Assembly (NCBI GenBank): GCA_030019105.1
Contig: JASEGY010000009.1
Span: 1-24,896 of the forward strand
From: a bacterium
GTDB lineage: Bacteria; UBA9089; JASEGY01
Length of the DNA stretch: 24,896 nucleotides
Reading direction: 5' to 3'
Each line of letters begins with the position of its first letter. Position 1 is the first letter of the stretch. Both the position numbers and the translations under genes were made by a program. Shown here one piece after another: positions 24,313-24,896 of the stretch. Below the pieces are notes generated by a model, which was given only the letters and a program-made list of their open reading frames with translations, searched no databases and was not told where the DNA came from.

Positions 24313-24737
24313 TGAACTATGCCCAAAATCACTATTTCAGACCTCATTCCTGCCCAACAGGGCAACTATGTAACTCTTTGAGTAGAGCTGTCCTGCGCTG
24401 TTCCAGGAAAATTAGACATTAGATGGCAGCCCTGAACGACACAACCTGCAACGAATTAATATGTTAGCATTTCGGGGCCGCTGTTTTTGCCTCGGGGAAG
24501 AAGGGGACGGTTTACATAAGCCTTCTGATAATAGATAGTAACAAGCAAAATACCCCCCTCCATTCCTCCCATCCGATGACGACATTGTTAATATTTTTAT
24601 TACAACTGATTGATTTTGGTAAGTTTACATAAACCGCCCCTTTGTCTCCTATGCTGGATAAACCGTCTTTTTTACAGGATTCAAGCGAAGCAAGACTGCT
24701 TTAAGCTGAGGAGCCTCAGTCTTTCCTAATCTTCCTC
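24309..24737. other. gene-free stretch with repeat remnants
   Basis: No open frame with start signal and family resemblance was found. A 20-codon frame from ATG 24319 (MPKITISDLIPAQQGNYVTL) stops early and has no ribosome-binding site. GCTAACATATTA (24173-24184) is matched in inverse at 24457-24468, suggesting the ends of another ~296-bp element that would include the candidate RNA and hairpin. Confidence 0.4.
24503..24643. repeat. imperfect inverted repeat with GGGGACGGTTTACATAA-type ends
   Basis: The left end GGGGACGGTTTACATAA lies near 24503-24519 and the right end TTTACATAAACCGCCCC near 24624-24640. A related motif ATGAAAATGAACCGTCCC occurs at ~23971-23988. Such 'GGGACGGTT..' ends are of the kind seen around REP-associated (RAYT-type) sequences; no transposase is present. 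Confidence 0.5.
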
Positions 24738-24896
24738 TTATTCATTTCTTAATCTATTCAAATCTCCATGAGAGAAATCACGTTTCCCGTGAATCAGTGT
24801 AAGAATTCGAACATCGTTAGGAAGTAATTCATAGATAAGCCGATATAATATTACCCCGCAACATTTGCGTTGTCCGCGAGAATGTTACGATTGCGG
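24738..24896 (-). pseudogene. RelE/ParE-family toxin, partial and apparently frameshifted
   Basis: On the reverse strand, the frame ending at TAA 24738-24740 reads VILYRLIYELLPNDVRILTLIHGKRDF followed by SHGDLNRLRNE. It fits the C-terminal pattern of RelE/ParE toxins (YRxIYxl...VxIL.vxHGkRDf). Extended upstream, this frame meets a stop at 24885-24887, whereas the +1-shifted frame (IVTFSRTTQMLRG) reads on in a family-like way. The shift point is a run of four C's (+ strand 24854-24857). The gene is either inactivated by one extra G/C or shows a homopolymer sequencing error. The N-terminal part, and any antitoxin, lie beyond the window. Confidence 0.6.

Noticed and set aside
24319..24381. Small protein MPKITISDLIPAQQGNYVTL
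   Set aside because: Only 20 codons, no ribosome-binding site, sits between repeats. It could be a remnant but there is no support for a gene.
23696..24896. Transposase or integrase gene associated with the inverted-repeat elements
   Set aside because: No open frame with transposase motifs in either strand of the tail, so the elements are non-autonomous at most.

Overview
The window holds a compact, co-directional bacterial surface-polysaccharide or protein-glycosylation locus (about 1-14,476) followed by one giant secreted protein gene (14,786-23,695) and a gene-poor, repeat-rich tail. Every intact gene is on the + strand. The organism cannot be named from this sequence. Several traits point to an uncultured, candidate-phylum type of bacterium: mid-range GC, Shine-Dalgarno starts, a FlgD/T9SS-like 'NYPNP' C-terminal domain, a dockerin-cohesin pair, DUF11 arrays, and many interspersed short repeats. 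Similar C-terminal domains are known in Poribacteria- and Omnitrophica-like lineages, but that is only a hint.

Layout: (1) an O-antigen ligase/polymerase family membrane protein; (2) a hexapeptide acyltransferase; (3,4) two tandem GT2 glycosyltransferases whose first ~437 bp are nearly identical; (5) a second hexapeptide acyltransferase; (6,7) two GT4 glycosyltransferases; (8) a Wzz chain-length regulator/BY-kinase fusion with an extra membrane segment and two SPOR-like repeats; (9) a PglC-like phosphoglycosyltransferase fused to a PglD-like acetyltransferase; (10) a DegT-family aminotransferase; (11) a PglF/WbpM-type 4,6-dehydratase. Genes 5-9 are joined by 1-4 nt overlaps, and 10-11 overlap by about 14 nt, so they look like operons. 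Genes 9-11 together can make and prime di-N-acetylbacillosamine (UDP-GlcNAc to 4-keto to 4-amino to diNAcBac, then transfer to undecaprenyl phosphate). The GTs would extend that lipid-linked sugar, the acyltransferases decorate it, and Wzz/BY-kinase plus the Wzy/WaaL/PglL-type protein would control polymerisation or transfer. No flippase is visible.

The giant gene has its own near-consensus sigma70-type promoter (TTGACT-17-TATAAT). It encodes a ~2,969-residue exported protein: signal peptide, beta-helix, PKD-like modules, about eleven DUF11-like modules, dockerin, cohesin-like domain and FlgD-like Ig C-terminus. It is a plausible cell-surface partner or glycosylation target of the glycan locus (inference).

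The most unusual aspect is the behaviour of short interspersed repeats. At least four coding sequences carry repeat DNA in frame, at linkers or loops: GT4 (39-bp unit x2), BY-kinase (heptad arrays), PglC-PglD (9-bp unit x4), and a PKD loop of the giant protein (18-bp unit x2). Two more genes (O-antigen ligase, first GT2) end inside repeat DNA. The same classes of repeat, with hairpins and long terminal inverted repeats, fill the intergenic gaps at 1,435-1,511, 3,104-3,165, 11,000-11,391, 14,477-14,707 and 23,696-24,737. The heptad units are stop-free in all six frames and the other units are multiples of three, which would explain how they are tolerated in genes.

The tail (23,696-24,896) has no convincing intact gene. 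It contains inverted-repeat elements, a second promoter-like site leading into a hairpin (possible small RNA), and at the very end a RelE/ParE-like toxin fragment on the - strand that appears frameshifted.
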